Source: Leptolyngbya ohadii IS1 (GTDB lineage: Bacteria; Cyanobacteriota; Cyanobacteriia; Elainellales; Elainellaceae). From it: a stretch of DNA of 64,000 nucleotides. The notes beneath the pieces were generated by a model, which was not told where the DNA came from, did not search any database, and saw only the letters and a list, made by a program, of their open reading frames with translations. The translations under genes and the position numbers were made by a program. The DNA is taken from NCBI RefSeq assembly GCF_002215035.1, contig NZ_NKFP01000004.1:869726-933725 (forward strand), in the 5' to 3' direction. Positions 46,442 through 57,883 of the stretch are shown one piece after another; the stretch's first letter is position 1, and each line of letters begins with the position of its first letter.

Positions 46442-47827
46442 TGTCCACGCTCCATCACAACTAGAGTTTAGATTAAAAAAACCAAAAACTGAGGAGATAA
46501 AACTTGAAGTGGCTCTGCCAGCACTTCAGCGATCGAACAACCCAACTCCACCTAATATTGACATCTAGCCGACATCCAGAGAGATATGAATGTCAAATCA
46601 AAATAAGAATAAGTGACGGTAAAAATCCAAATAAAAACTTTCTAATTTATAAGCTTATCTGGACCTTACTAATTCGCTTAGTTGAGCAATTCTCGATTGT
46701 ATTCCGTCACTCTTCACCTAATTTGGATTAACAGTATACCTCAATTCCTAAGATTCTGATATCAGATCTCTATGTAGTTTGAAATCCAATTCAGCGCTGC
46801 CTTTACCCTTGTAAGTTCGCTGGACATAATTAACCATACGCTTCAGCAGAAGTCAATAGATTTTTGTTCCTAGCGATCTACCTTTTACGGAATGCCCTGG
46901 CGAAGAAGAAATGACGCCGAAGAGAAGGAGAAACACACTGATCAACAAAGCTCAACGAATACAGTTGCCAACTTAATTGAGATTACGAACTAAATTCGAT
47001 AAAACACAATTGAAATAGGGCATGAATTCGTTATAGAAACCTTACAGCCGCGAACAGAAGAATTAATCAATCCTAAGACGATCGCTGGAATAGGTTTTAG
47101 TCTACCCTCGATCGCTGCTCAGCAAAGCTAAATATAGAGTATCTGACCATCAAAACAAATCCTTAAAAACCGAAGGAATCCTTAAGAAATTTCAGGAGTT
47201 TGGATAAACAAGCCAGAAGATCAAAGATTATCTTACCCAACCATAAAGAACCAGCAGCAAATAATTTAGTAGCAAAGTCAGAATACGATGTCAGATGATG
47301 ACATCAAATCGACTGCACTGCTAGCTGTACCTGATCACACCGACCGTTGAACTTTCACCGAAACCTTTGCTCTGACACGTACCAAAATTCAGATACATAC
47401 CAGCCAAAGGTAAACCCAAGACAACATTACAGGATTTCCCTACCGCATCATCCAGGACTTCACTTGTCCGGGATTGGTATCCAGGGATAGCGTGTACCCC
47501 CGTACTCAAGACCAGGTAGAACTCTAATGGTAGAGTTTAACCCATTATGGCTCGGACGAACACCTGATTGAGGATATTTATGCAGATTTACTCAGCGAGC
47601 CTGTTCCTCCAGGAAGCCGAATGTCTTAATTTCTGACATTCCTCCTAGCGTAAACCCAAATTACGCCCAAACAGAAATTAAATAATACTCTGTTTCATCT
47701 CCGGGGTCGTACACGCCCGAAAAATCTTAAAGGAGTTTAAAGTAAAACTCTCTTTTGGACAGGCAGGCTGATGCACACTCCAACGGGCAGGAAGGTCGGC
47801 TCCGAGGAAAACTCTGATGCTGCAAAC
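46442..47827. other. 1.4-kb AT-rich gene-poor interval inside the pipX-pipY-sepF-proC cluster
   Basis: Clearly richer in A and T than flanking genes and poor in CGATCG motifs. Open frames at 46504-46731 (plus) and 47321-47509 (minus) show no motif or ribosome-binding site. Only a C-terminal-like remnant at 47534-47629 looks protein-coding. The region may be degenerated foreign DNA. Confidence 0.6.
47534..47629 (+). pseudogene. possible C-terminal remnant of an unidentified gene
   Basis: A short frame ending in a stop reads HYGSDEHLIEDIYADL followed by LSEPVPPGSRMS. It is preceded by a stop in the same frame and has no start. Its composition looks protein-like rather than random, but I do not recognise the family. 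Low confidence. Confidence 0.3.
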
Positions 47828-48502
47828 CTAGGCTGTGGGAGGGCGATCGCCAAATAAGGTGCGTCCCAATCGGATCATGGTTGATCCCGCCCCTACTGCT
47901 AAAGGGTAGTCGTCCGACATCCCCATCGATAGTTCCTTCATTTGCAGATGGGACCAGCCCTGCTGTTGAATCTCCTGTGCAAGCTCACGGGCACGATCGA
48001 ACACTGCTTTTGTCTCTGCGGCAGGCAATCCGTAGGGTGGGATCACCATTAGACCCTTGATGTCGAGATTTCGGCATTGATCTAGCAGCGGCAGATCGGC
48101 AAAGAGTTCATCCGTCGTCCAACCAAATTTGCTGGGATCAGGTACCAGCTTTACTTGTAGGCAAACCTGAGGCTTAACCTTCTGGTCTGCTGCAAGCTGA
48201 TCGAGCCGCTGCGCCAGCTTTAAACTGTCGATCGAATGAATCCACTGAAACTGCTGTAAAGCCTTTGCTGCTTTGTTGCTCTGGAGGTGGCCAATGAGAT
48301 GCCAGGTAATATCCGGTAAATCTTGCAGGCTCTCCTGTTTGGTTGCCGCTTCCTGAATTTTACTTTCACCAAAATCTCGTACCCCGGCTTCGTAGGCGAG
48401 CCGCATGGCAGCGATCGGTACCTGCTTTGTGACAGCAATGAGCCTGACCTCCGCAGGAAGAGCTGAACGAATTTCATTAAGACGGGCTGCAATAGGATTC
48501 AC
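47828..48502 (-). CDS. pipY: PLP homeostasis protein PipY (YggS family)
   Basis: 224 residues. Alanine-racemase-like barrel without the second domain. PLP-binding Lys26 in LIAVTKQVPIAAM, then HLIGHLQSNKAAKALQQF, WIHSIDSLKLAQRL, KGLMVIPPYG and LSMGMSDDYPLAVGAGSTMI. The family keeps PLP and vitamin B6 vitamers balanced. In cyanobacteria this gene follows pipX and its product is called PipY. The start MNPIAARLNE is 75 bp after the pipX stop. Confidence 0.93.
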   Translation of the reverse strand: MNPIAARLNEIRSALPAEVRLIAVTKQVPIAAMRLAYEAGVRDFGESKIQEAATKQESLQDLPDITWHLIGHLQSNKAAKALQQFQWIHSIDSLKLAQRLDQLAADQKVKPQVCLQVKLVPDPSKFGWTTDELFADLPLLDQCRNLDIKGLMVIPPYGLPAAETKAVFDRARELAQEIQQQGWSHLQMKELSMGMSDDYPLAVGAGSTMIRLGRTLFGDRPPTA

Positions 48503-48577
48503 AGAGGAAAGCCATTAAAAGAGACAGCAACCAGAATAGAGAAGCAAAATCACACAGCACTCTACTACTAAACCGCA

Positions 48578-48847
48578 CTATTGAAACGTTTGCTGATGAA
48601 CAGTCTGTAGCTTGCCATGTTCGCCGTACTGCCCGGTTCGCCGCAGCTCGCGCAGGCGTCCTTCAACCAAAATGCGAGAATCGCTCCGACCGATCGGCTC
48701 AAACTGAATTCCCTGCCCCGTCGTTGTAACTACAAAAAATAGGCGTTGAGCATAGAGCGTTGCAAACAGTTCTCGGCTGTCATCAACCACGCAGACACGG
48801 TACAGTAGTCCGAACGTTGGATGATTCAAGTAGGTTTCGCTGCTCAT
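48578..48847 (-). CDS. pipX: nitrogen regulatory coactivator PipX
   Basis: 89 residues from ATG 48847, the length I remember for the Synechococcus protein. MSSETYLNHPTFGLLYRVC and ELFATLYAQRLFFVV mark the Tudor-like domain that binds either PII (GlnB) or NtcA, and RLRELRRTGQ begins the C-terminal helices. PipX boosts NtcA activity when 2-oxoglutarate is high. An upstream ATG at 48895 adds a Ser-rich extension of 16 residues; neither start has a clear Shine-Dalgarno. An NtcA-like site lies upstream. Confidence 0.93.
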   Translation of the reverse strand: MSSETYLNHPTFGLLYRVCVVDDSRELFATLYAQRLFFVVTTTGQGIQFEPIGRSDSRILVEGRLRELRRTGQYGEHGKLQTVHQQTFQ

Positions 48848-48995
48848 CCGGCTTTCGGAGGATTGAGTAGATTGAGAACTGGCGGAATCAGGCATTGCTG
48901 GCTAGGCTCTGGCGAGTAAACAGGGACACGAAGAAAACAAGGAAAACAAGCCGAAATCAGTCTACAAACAACCATAAAATTGGGTGAAATGGACT

Positions 48996-49009
48996 GTACC
49001 CTTAATTAC
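48996..49009 (-). promoter_or_regulatory. NtcA consensus site upstream of pipX
   Basis: GTACCCTTAATTAC is an exact GTA-N8-TAC palindrome. On the minus strand a TATGGT element fitting TAN3T follows 19 bp later, slightly closer than the usual 22-23 bp. The site is 100-150 bp from the pipX start. One exact match could be chance, but the position fits an NtcA-activated promoter. Confidence 0.5.
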
Positions 49010-49108
49010 AAAGGGCTATCCACATTTATTCACTAACTTTATGTGAAAATGTGCTTTCGTGCTACAACTTTTAACACCTTTTTCTGGATGGTGCTTCGGT
49101 AGAAATCA

Positions 49109-50050
49109 CTAACCGCCGATCGCAAATCGCGCAATCCAGAACACAGCAATACCGCCCAGTGCAACCCAATCTAGCGTGCCTAATTTAAGCTGATGCCACT
49201 GCACTTGATGGCGATCGGGGGAGGTAAATCCCCGTACCTGCATAGCGCTAGCAATCTGCTCGGCTCGAACCAGCAGGTTGTCCACCAGCTTTTCGGCAAC
49301 GGCTGACCAGACCTGAGTTGAACCTCGAAAGCCAATTTTCTTCCAGTTAATGGCTCGCGTCCGCACCGATCTCACCAGGTTTTGCACTTCCTCCAGCACC
49401 AGGGGAATAAACCGCAGCGAAAGAGTCAGCGTCAGGACAATCTCGGTGACGGGGACATTAAAGCGGCGCAGCGGCTGCATCAGATCTTCCAGTCCCGCCG
49501 TAATTTCTTCTGGAGCAGTGGTAAGTAAATAGAGGTTGGTGCTGTAGATTAGCACAAACATAAAGGTGCCCACCCGCACTGCCAACTCAACTGATCGTCG
49601 GGTGACGCGAATATTGCCTCGCTCAAACAGCACGTAGCGATAGTTTGTCGGCTGGGGCAAGGAATTAATTTGCGGAGAGTTTTGTGCCGAACTGGAGCCA
49701 TTTGCCGCAGGCGGACTGCCCTGGGGCTGCACGAATTCGTCGGCAGGCAGACGAGACTGATTCGGTACGGTAAGCCCATCCGGCGCGAAGAGCGTTACTG
49801 TAAACAGCAGCAGGCTAAAAAATAGCACCAGCCCCATTTGCTTTTTCCAGACGCGAAACGGCAGCCGGGTTGCCAGGGTAAACAGCAGCAGCCAGCCGAC
49901 CAGGGAAAGTCTCCACCAGGGGTTTGCCGAGATGGGCGTCAGCATCAGGGTGAGCAGCCAGCCTAATTTAACTCTGGCATCAATGCGGTGAAGCCAGGTG
50001 ATCGGCTGTTCCAGATACAGACCAATCGGCAGCGATCGTAATAAGTCCAT
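49109..50050 (-). CDS. ecfT: ECF transporter T component (CbiQ/EcfT family)
   Basis: 313 residues with about five transmembrane helices. The conserved N-terminal segment WLHRIDARVKLGWLLTLMLT and the coupling-helix region VRSVRTRAINWKKI with RAEQIASAMQVRG (Ala-Arg-Gly-type motif) contact ATPase subunits. A hydrophilic insert rich in Ser, Pro and Asn (about residues 95-135) is unusual. The ATPase partner may be the ECF-like gene at 58.3 kb. No substrate-binding S component is in the window. It lies directly downstream of der, an arrangement I recall from other cyanobacteria. Confidence 0.88.
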   Translation of the reverse strand: MDLLRSLPIGLYLEQPITWLHRIDARVKLGWLLTLMLTPISANPWWRLSLVGWLLLFTLATRLPFRVWKKQMGLVLFFSLLLFTVTLFAPDGLTVPNQSRLPADEFVQPQGSPPAANGSSSAQNSPQINSLPQPTNYRYVLFERGNIRVTRRSVELAVRVGTFMFVLIYSTNLYLLTTAPEEITAGLEDLMQPLRRFNVPVTEIVLTLTLSLRFIPLVLEEVQNLVRSVRTRAINWKKIGFRGSTQVWSAVAEKLVDNLLVRAEQIASAMQVRGFTSPDRHQVQWHQLKLGTLDWVALGGIAVFWIARFAIGG

Positions 50051-50095
50051 AGCTTCAGCTTCGCACGAATTAGCCCCGCGGTTGTCAGGTGAATT

Positions 50096-51457
<1,362 letters not shown>

Positions 51458-51546
51458 GGCAAGGGCGGGTAGTGAACCCGAAAAGATCCAAAACTCTATT
51501 GTAACGAGGGGAAAGATATATCGCGAGGAAGAGTTCCCCGACCTGC

Positions 51547-52260
51547 TCAGCGAGTCACTTCTTTAATTGCTGCCTGTGCCTCGCGCTTTAAGCCTTTTGC
51601 AATCCGAAAAAGTTCCTGCCCAGTATGTAAATAATGATCGTCGTAGCTGGTAACAAATCGCTCTAGCTCATCTAGACCGTCGCTTACCTGATTCAAACAG
51701 TAGTAAAGATGGGCTGCCACCCCTGCCACACTGGGCGGATTCGGGAGGGAGCGAAACGATCGCTGTGCCTGCTGCAAGTCCGATCGGCAGTCCTCCAGAT
51801 ACGCCTGAAACTCCTCCAGCAATTCATCATCAAAGGGATCAGCCGCCAGTGCATTGATCTGCTCCCGCAGGGAACCCAAAATGCGATTCAGCATTCGGTT
51901 GACGGGCTGGTAGACCTTCTTCAGCCAGAGCTGTAATTCAATGTCGTTATCCTGTCCGGTTTGCCGTTTCTGGTGCTGGCGTTGGGCTGCGGCGGCACGC
52001 TGGCTTCGCTGAGTCTCGGCGCGGGGGTCAAAGCGCTCAGTCTGACCATAGGACATCTGGCGATCGTAGGACTGTCGCTGCCGGGGATCGCCCAGTACTT
52101 CGTAGGCGGCGTTGATTTGCGCGATGCGATCGTGTCCTGCGGCTTCAGGATTTACATCGGGATGAAATTGTTTTGCGAGACGCCGATAGGCTTGCTTAAT
52201 TTCTGCCTGGCTCGCCGAGGGGCTAAGCTCCAGCGTGTCATAGTGATTAACCTTTGCCAT
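51547..52260 (-). CDS. J-domain (DnaJ-like) protein
   Basis: 237 residues. The N-terminal J domain has the HPD motif ([15 protein letters not shown]) and helix IV up to about residue 70. A basic Gln/Arg linker follows, then a helical C-terminal part ([40 protein letters not shown]) found in cyanobacterial J proteins of unknown client. No Gly/Phe or zinc-finger region, so it is not DnaJ itself. Probably a DnaK co-chaperone with a specialised target. Confidence 0.88.
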   Translation of the reverse strand: MAKVNHYDTLELSPSASQAEIKQAYRRLAKQFHPDVNPEAAGHDRIAQINAAYEVLGDPRQRQSYDRQMSYGQTERFDPRAETQRSQRAAAAQRQHQKRQTGQDNDIELQLWLKKVYQPVNRMLNRILGSLREQINALAADPFDDELLEEFQAYLEDCRSDLQQAQRSFRSLPNPPSVAGVAAHLYYCLNQVSDGLDELERFVTSYDDHYLHTGQELFRIAKGLKREAQAAIKEVTR

Positions 52261-52388
52261 GCCCCTATTTTATCGATTCGCTGCCTGCCATCAATGCGAC
52301 AGTCGAGCGATTGCGAGCTTCAAACGGAGGATAGATGTCTTAGATGCTCTACCTGGGCAGGCTACAGCAGACGTTCTGCCTGGGCAAC

Positions 52389-53351
52389 CTATCCAGCGCT
52401 TCCCGCCGAAACCAGTTCCGGATCTTGGAAGAGCGGCGTGCTGAGATAGCGTTCGCCAAAGCTGGGCTGCACCATCACAATCAGCTTGCCTGTATTCTCT
52501 GGACGAGAGCCAATCTGAATCGCCGCTGCCAGTGCCGCACCGCTGGAGATTCCCGATAGCAGCCCTTCTTCCCGTGCCATCCGTCGTCCGTAGGCGATCG
52601 CCTCTTCGTCGCTAATCGTCACAACTTCGTCAATTAAATCTGTTTGAAGAACCTGGGGGATAAATCCTGCCCCAATGCCCTGAATTTTATGTGGTCCAGG
52701 TCTACCTCCGGAAAGGACAGGGCTGTTTTTGGGCTCCACGGCGATCGTTCGGAAGGTCGGCTTTTTTTGCTTTAGCACTTCCGAAACTCCTGTGATCGTT
52801 CCGCCTGTTCCGACGCCAGCAACTAGAAAATCGACCTTGCCGTCCGTATCTTCCCAAATTTCGAGGGCAGTCGTATTGCGGTGAATCTCCGGGTTAGCGG
52901 GATTACTGAACTGCTGAAGCATATAAGCATCGGACGTGGAGTTCACGATTTGCTGTGCCCGCTGGATGCAGCCTGCCATTCCCTCAATGCCGGGGGTTAG
53001 CTCCAGTTCGGCTCCATATGCCCGAAGCATTGCTCGCCGCTCCGAACTCATCGTCTCCGGCATGGTCAGAATCAGGCGATATCCCTTGGCTGCCGCTGCC
53101 ATTGCCAGCGCAATTCCTGTATTGCCGGAGGTCGGTTCCACGAGAACCGTTTTTCCGGGGGTAATTAATCCTTCACGCTCCGCCGCTTCGATCATGCTAA
53201 TCCCAATCCGATCTTTGACTGAGGCAGAAGGATTCATGCCTTCCAGCTTCACAACGATCTGGGCAACGCAACCTTCCGCCTGGGGAATTCGATTAAGCTG
53301 AACCAGCGGAGTCCGACCAATCAGTTCTGTAATGTTTTTAGCGATACGCAT
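52389..53351 (-). CDS. cysK: cysteine synthase (O-acetylserine sulfhydrylase)
   Basis: 320 residues from [23 protein letters not shown] Lys in [20 protein letters not shown], substrate loop [13 protein letters not shown], phosphate cup [12 protein letters not shown] and the C-terminal [12 protein letters not shown]. It makes cysteine from O-acetylserine and sulfide. The first codons from 53414 look non-coding; ATG 53357 is the close alternative. The Rrf2 regulator gene is transcribed toward it, 98 bp upstream, a common association in cyanobacterial sulfur or iron-sulfur control. Confidence 0.96.
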   Translation of the reverse strand: MRIAKNITELIGRTPLVQLNRIPQAEGCVAQIVVKLEGMNPSASVKDRIGISMIEAAEREGLITPGKTVLVEPTSGNTGIALAMAAAAKGYRLILTMPETMSSERRAMLRAYGAELELTPGIEGMAGCIQRAQQIVNSTSDAYMLQQFSNPANPEIHRNTTALEIWEDTDGKVDFLVAGVGTGGTITGVSEVLKQKKPTFRTIAVEPKNSPVLSGGRPGPHKIQGIGAGFIPQVLQTDLIDEVVTISDEEAIAYGRRMAREEGLLSGISSGAALAAAIQIGSRPENTGKLIVMVQPSFGERYLSTPLFQDPELVSAGSAG

Positions 53352-53449
53352 AGACATGATGGGATAGCGATATGGGACAGCAATGCAGCAGCGGACGAAA
53401 CCGCAAAGACTCAATCCGGCTAGGTTGATCTGAATTAAATCTATCTGAA

Positions 53450-53896
53450 CTAGATGTAATACATAAAATCAAGCTGCCGTCTGGAATCGCGCTTGTCGGC
53501 GATATCTTGCAGAGTGTACTTTTGGAGGACGGCATAGGCTGCATGACCTGCTTCCTGCCAGACTTCCCGAATAACCATTCCTTCCACGGATTTTGCTTCG
53601 CGAGTTAGCTCAACGGGATGGGATTCAATACCTTCTATGCAGTTAACGACTTCCAGTAAAGTAATCTTCCAAGGCTCACGCGCCAGCAGATATCCTCCTC
53701 TGGCACCCCGCTGGCTCCGAATTAAATTCGCCCGCCTCAGAATCGCTAGGAGCTGTTCCAGGTAGCGATCGGGAATGTTTTGCTCAGCCGCAATCTGTCG
53801 AATTTGAAGCGGCTCACCGCTGCTGTAGTGGGCTGCCAGCTCTAAGAGTGCGAGAAGGGCGTATTCGCTTTTACAAGAGAGTTCCACGGCAAACAT
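53450..53896 (-). CDS. Rrf2-family transcriptional regulator
   Basis: 148 residues. Winged-helix domain starting [20 protein letters not shown], with wing [14 protein letters not shown] and recognition region [20 protein letters not shown]. The three closely spaced cysteines that bind Fe-S in IscR are absent (the central region has [12 protein letters not shown]), so it is more like CymR-type regulators. Location before cysK suggests control of cysteine synthesis. A -10-like region may lie between 53900 and 53960. Confidence 0.9.
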   Translation of the reverse strand: MFAVELSCKSEYALLALLELAAHYSSGEPLQIRQIAAEQNIPDRYLEQLLAILRRANLIRSQRGARGGYLLAREPWKITLLEVVNCIEGIESHPVELTREAKSVEGMVIREVWQEAGHAAYAVLQKYTLQDIADKRDSRRQLDFMYYI

Positions 53897-54026
53897 TGAA
53901 AGGTGTTCTTTCTCAGTATATCCCGGTTCTCCAGTCGGGTTTGTACCATTAATAGACGGTACTCCAGTTAAAACTGGTTAGGACGGCTTAATTTGACAGC
54001 AGAATGCCCCTAAAGCGGATTTATAC

Positions 54027-54057
54027 AAAAAGACCCAAGCCGATAAAAGCTTGAGCC
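54027..54057 (-). terminator. Rho-independent terminator of the porin gene
   Basis: On the minus strand GGCTCAAGC pairs with GCTTGGGTC (two G-T pairs), 8-nt loop, then TTTTT. It lies about 65 bp after the stop. Confidence 0.8.
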
Positions 54058-54119
54058 AATTTGTCTATTTTGTTAGGAGAGCAGGAAGAACCGAAATTCC
54101 CCTGCTCCACAACCACTAA

Positions 54120-55874
54120 TTAGAACGTGAAGGTGGTTCTAACAACACCTGCCAGCGAGTCGCTGTTGCCATCATCGTTACCGGGGTTGGTCAGCCAAAC
54201 TAGACCGGGGGTAATCGAGATGTTGCTGTTTACACGGAAGCGGTAGAAGCCTTCCACTGCAAACGGAGTGTCTTGGCTGCGAACATCAGACAGACCTGCC
54301 AGGAAGGTACCATCGCCGAAGCCACCAGCATACAGCGGCGAACCAAACAGGATGCCCAGCAGGTTACCGCGACCGCCCAGGTCACGAACCGCCAGAGTTC
54401 CCTGATAGCTCCATACATCGTAGTCACCACGGTTGATGGCGCGGATCGGAGCGTAGGCAACACCACCGCCCAGCTCAAGCGCACCAAACTTGAAGTTAAC
54501 CTGACCACCATAGACGTTTGCTACTTCCGGACGGTCTTCGTTCAGGAAACCGAAACCACCACCTAAGTAGGTGTTGGCATACATCAGACCCACATCCACG
54601 AAGTCACTCAGGAAGGTGAGCTGACCCAGGAAGGAGCCGTCGCCGTTGAACAGACCTGCACCAGAGGAAGCAATCGGACCCTCAGGGGTTGCGTAGCTCA
54701 GATCCAGGCTGATGTTATCGCTCAGCGCGAAGAACAAGCCAAGACCTGTACCACCCGTCACCAGGTTGTACTGCTGAGGCGCACCAAAGGAGGTTAGCGA
54801 ACCCTGACCGCTGCTGTCAAACGGGCTGATTGTGCTGGTGACATAGTCGGAGTCGCTGGTTGCGTTTGCACCCAACAGAACGGTCAGACGATCGCCCAGC
54901 GGGAAGCGGTAGAACAACTGGTTCAGCGTAACGTTGCTACTGCCGCCGCTCGCAGAGTCACCAAACGACCAGGTCATGCCAGGGGTAGCGGCAAGGGAAT
55001 CGAAGCTCTGGAAGTTACGAGCTTGCAGACGAGTCCGCAGCAAATCTTCGCCGGTGAAGCTGGTATCGAAGTTCAGACGAACCCGGTAGCCTCCGATCGC
55101 CTGATCATCGAACGCATCGTCGTCATAGTCGATCGGAGCTGCTGCTGCGATGATGACCTCACCGTTCAGTTTGGTGGTCGTCGAGAACTGGTTTGCTTCC
55201 AGCTCAGAGGTGCGTGCTTCCAGGGCATCAACGCGACCGCGCAGGGTAGACAGCTCAGCCTGGAATTCTTCTTGCAGACGACGGAGAGTTTCCAGGTCTT
55301 CTTTGGTTGCCAGGTCAGCAGTGCTGGAGGCAATCAGTTCGCTGATCCGATCCAAGCAGGCGTTCAAACCAGCTGCAAACTCATAACGAGTCAGGGCGCG
55401 ATTACCACGATAGGTACCATCGGGATAACCTGCGATACAGCCGTAGCGCTCAATCAGCTGGCGGAGTGCCTGAAATGCCCAGCTGTTAGGATCAACGTCG
55501 GAGAGCTGATCGATCGAAGTAACCTGAGCCTGGGTTGTAGAAACTTCGTTCCCATACTGAACGATGTCATCCAGGGAAGCAACGCTGGTCGGAGCAGTCG
55601 CAGCCTGTGCAATCTGAACCGGAGCAGCAGGTGCAGCAGGTGCAACTTCTGCAACGGTGGCTTCCGCAGCGATGGTCTCAGTAGCGGGAGCGATCGGCGC
55701 AATTGCCGCTGCATCAATTTGCAGAGTTTCGCTAGCAGCAGGGGTCGTATTCAGAAGTGCATCAGCACCTTTCTGAGCTTCCGCTGCATAGGCAGAAGAA
55801 GACATTAAAATAGCCGCGCCCAAAAAAGCAGGCGTAGCAACAAGAGAGTTCAGTTTCAGAACTTTGGATAGCAT
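54120..55874 (-). CDS. iron-uptake-type porin with SLH domain (OprB-like)
   Basis: 584 residues from ATG 55874 (GAGGAC upstream). Signal peptide (NSLVATPAFLGAAILMSSSA, cleavage near AYA). An Ala/Pro/Thr-rich mature start is followed by an SLH domain (DPNSWAFQALRQLIERYGCI and ALTRYEFAAGLNACLDRISE) that binds the peptidoglycan-linked polymer, then a coiled coil (LQEEFQAELSTLRGRVDALE). A long beta-barrel ends in VRTTFTF with a C-terminal aromatic residue. Typical cyanobacterial outer-membrane channel with a role in iron or nutrient uptake. Highly biased codons imply strong expression. Confidence 0.92.
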   Translation of the reverse strand: MLSKVLKLNSLVATPAFLGAAILMSSSAYAAEAQKGADALLNTTPAASETLQIDAAAIAPIAPATETIAAEATVAEVAPAAPAAPVQIAQAATAPTSVASLDDIVQYGNEVSTTQAQVTSIDQLSDVDPNSWAFQALRQLIERYGCIAGYPDGTYRGNRALTRYEFAAGLNACLDRISELIASSTADLATKEDLETLRRLQEEFQAELSTLRGRVDALEARTSELEANQFSTTTKLNGEVIIAAAAPIDYDDDAFDDQAIGGYRVRLNFDTSFTGEDLLRTRLQARNFQSFDSLAATPGMTWSFGDSASGGSSNVTLNQLFYRFPLGDRLTVLLGANATSDSDYVTSTISPFDSSGQGSLTSFGAPQQYNLVTGGTGLGLFFALSDNISLDLSYATPEGPIASSGAGLFNGDGSFLGQLTFLSDFVDVGLMYANTYLGGGFGFLNEDRPEVANVYGGQVNFKFGALELGGGVAYAPIRAINRGDYDVWSYQGTLAVRDLGGRGNLLGILFGSPLYAGGFGDGTFLAGLSDVRSQDTPFAVEGFYRFRVNSNISITPGLVWLTNPGNDDGNSDSLAGVVRTTFTF

Positions 55875-56476
55875 TGTTTGAGTCCTCACACCTAAACCTA
55901 AAGTGACTTTAGATTCCACACCTAGCATTCTAAGCTTGAGACACCCAGCGATCAAGCAGGGTTTATAAAAATCTCAGACCTATTCTGCTTTATCTAATCA
56001 AATTACTCGACATCCGGAAAGAATGGGAGAGTCTTGTGACAGTTCGAGCGATCGTCTTATTTCGCTCAATACTAATTTACTCAACAAGGGAGTATCCGTC
56101 AGAAAAGACCCCTAAAAAACTATCCGCTCTCACCGGGCAGCAGATTGAAATTTCCTCACGGATTTCTCTAACGCTGAAAGTGAGAGCGGTGTAGCGGGTC
56201 ATCAGTTAAAGCGGACTGCCGGAAGGAACTCCATCAGTGTACCGCTCTTAAAACTAAGTTTCAGGAGAGTCCTGATTCCTAGAGAACAGCCCCGGCGCAC
56301 AGCCAGCTTTGCTTAACCTGATGACCCAAGCATTTACTACTATCTTGCATGGGCATCACCTCCTTGTTCCCTAAACGGTTGTTTCTGAGAATTGGGAGCT
56401 TTCGCTCGGTGTTTACCACCTGTCCCTACATTAGCACAGGAAAATCGATCGTGTGGCAAGTTGGGTGGGTAATTCT
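55875..56476. other. 602-bp intergenic region between porin and psbD
   Basis: Contains the porin promoter and long leader and the far 3' side of psbD. No gene is seen. The stretch 56100-56330 includes GAGAGCGG and AAGCGGACTG-like sequence without a clear fold. No riboswitch is recognised. Confidence 0.5.
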
Positions 56477-56505
56477 AAAAAAGCTCCCACCCAAAGGTAG
56501 GAGCC
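56477..56505 (-). terminator. Rho-independent terminator of psbD
   Basis: On the minus strand GGCTCCTACC pairs with GGTGGGAGC around a short loop, followed by TTTTTTAG. It lies 35 bp after the psbD stop. It shows that psbC does not follow in the same transcript. Confidence 0.85.
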
Positions 56506-56539
56506 AGATAAAGAGGCTCTGAAAAATTTCTAGAAGAAT

Positions 56540-57598
56540 TTAGAGAGCGTTACCGCGAGGCAGTACCTCTTCGGGGAATGTAAATTGTTCGTGAGGCTGA
56601 TCCTGAGGAGCCATCCAAGCACGGATACCCTCGTTCAGCAGAATGTTCTTCGTGTAGAACGTCTCAAATTCGGGGTCTTCTGCTGCCCGAATCTCCTGCG
56701 ATACGAAGTCGTACGCCCGCAGGTTCAGCGCCAGTCCTACCACGCCAACCGCACTCATCCACAAGCCCGTCACCGGCACAAACAGCATGAAGAAGTGCAG
56801 CCACCGCTTGTTAGAGAAGGCAATCCCGAAAATCTGAGACCAGAATCGGTTTGCCGTCACCATCGAGTAGGTCTCTTCAGACTGCGTCGGGTTGAACGCG
56901 CGGAACGTGTTGGAACCATCGCCATCTTCAAACAGCGTGTTCTCCACCGTCGCACCGTGAATCGCGCACAGCAGAGCACCACCCAGGATGCCCGCCACGC
57001 CCATCATGTGGAACGGGTTCAACGTCCAGTTGTGGAACCCCTGGAAGAACAGCAAGAAGCGGAAGATTGCTGCTACGCCAAACGAAGGCGCAAAAAACCA
57101 CGAAGACTGTCCCAAGGGGTACATCAGGAATACGCTGACGAACACCGCGATCGGACCACTGAAAGCGAGAGCGTTGTAGGGACGGATGCCGACCAGACGG
57201 GCAATCTCGAACTGACGCAGCATGAAGCCGATCAGACCGAAGGCACCGTGCAGGGCAACGAACGCCCACAGACCGCCCAGCTGACACCAGCGGGCGAAGT
57301 CCCACTGTGCCTCAGGTCCCCACAGAAACAGCAGGGAGTGACCGAGGGAGTTGGGGGGAGTGGAGACGGCAACAGTAAGGAAGTTGCAGCCTTCGAGATA
57401 AGAAGAAGCGATACCGTGGGTGTACCAGGAGGTCACAAAGGTCGTACCAGTCAGCCAGCCGCCGAGTGCCATGAAGGCACAGGGGAACAGCAGCAGTCCC
57501 GACCAGCCGATGAAAACGAATCTATCGCGCTTGAGCCAGTCATCAAGGACGTCGAACCATCCTCGCTGCGCCTGGGCGCGTCCCATTGCTATGGTCAT
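56540..57598 (-). CDS. psbD: photosystem II D2 protein
   Basis: 352 residues, full length. Key residues match D2 numbering: Tyr160 (redox-active Tyr-D, in FLMYPLGQ), His197 (P680 chlorophyll ligand, NPFHMMG), His214 (non-heme iron/quinone region, [10 protein letters not shown]) and His268 (RWLHFF). Five transmembrane helices are evident. GGAG is upstream of the start. The gene is followed by its own terminator and not by an overlapping psbC, so this is the monocistronic copy (psbD2-like) rather than the psbDC operon copy. The protein sequence gives no sign of a rogue D2. Confidence 0.98.
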   Translation of the reverse strand: MTIAMGRAQAQRGWFDVLDDWLKRDRFVFIGWSGLLLFPCAFMALGGWLTGTTFVTSWYTHGIASSYLEGCNFLTVAVSTPPNSLGHSLLFLWGPEAQWDFARWCQLGGLWAFVALHGAFGLIGFMLRQFEIARLVGIRPYNALAFSGPIAVFVSVFLMYPLGQSSWFFAPSFGVAAIFRFLLFFQGFHNWTLNPFHMMGVAGILGGALLCAIHGATVENTLFEDGDGSNTFRAFNPTQSEETYSMVTANRFWSQIFGIAFSNKRWLHFFMLFVPVTGLWMSAVGVVGLALNLRAYDFVSQEIRAAEDPEFETFYTKNILLNEGIRAWMAPQDQPHEQFTFPEEVLPRGNAL

Positions 57599-57778
57599 TG
57601 CACAAGCTCCAAGGGATTATTTGATAGAGATAAGGTCACCTATTTCACAGTTGCCCCGTCTTCTGACACGAGGGAGCAGAAAGTGCGAGGAAATGTGAAT
57701 AGAGTTTACGTTTCTTTACTAAGCACTCATTATACAGACAGTCCCCTGGATTTTTCATCCCCTTGTTTGAATTTAGTA

Positions 57779-57817
57779 AGGAGTGGGGAGTGGGGAGTGG
57801 GGAGCAGGGGGAGGGGA
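57779..57817 (+). repeat. short tandem GGGGAGT repeats
   Basis: Consecutive GAGTGGG and GGGAGCA-type heptamers upstream of UPF0367 and on the psbD promoter side. Same type as 36554-36644. Confidence 0.85.
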
Positions 57818-57883
57818 CACTTACTGGGCTTAACGAGAGATACTAGAAGGGTAAGTTCTCAGTTCAAGAGTGAAATTAGCCCC

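Noticed and set aside
47321-47509. 62-codon minus frame in the AT-rich interval
   Set aside because: No start signals or motif; kept only as part of the unexplained region.
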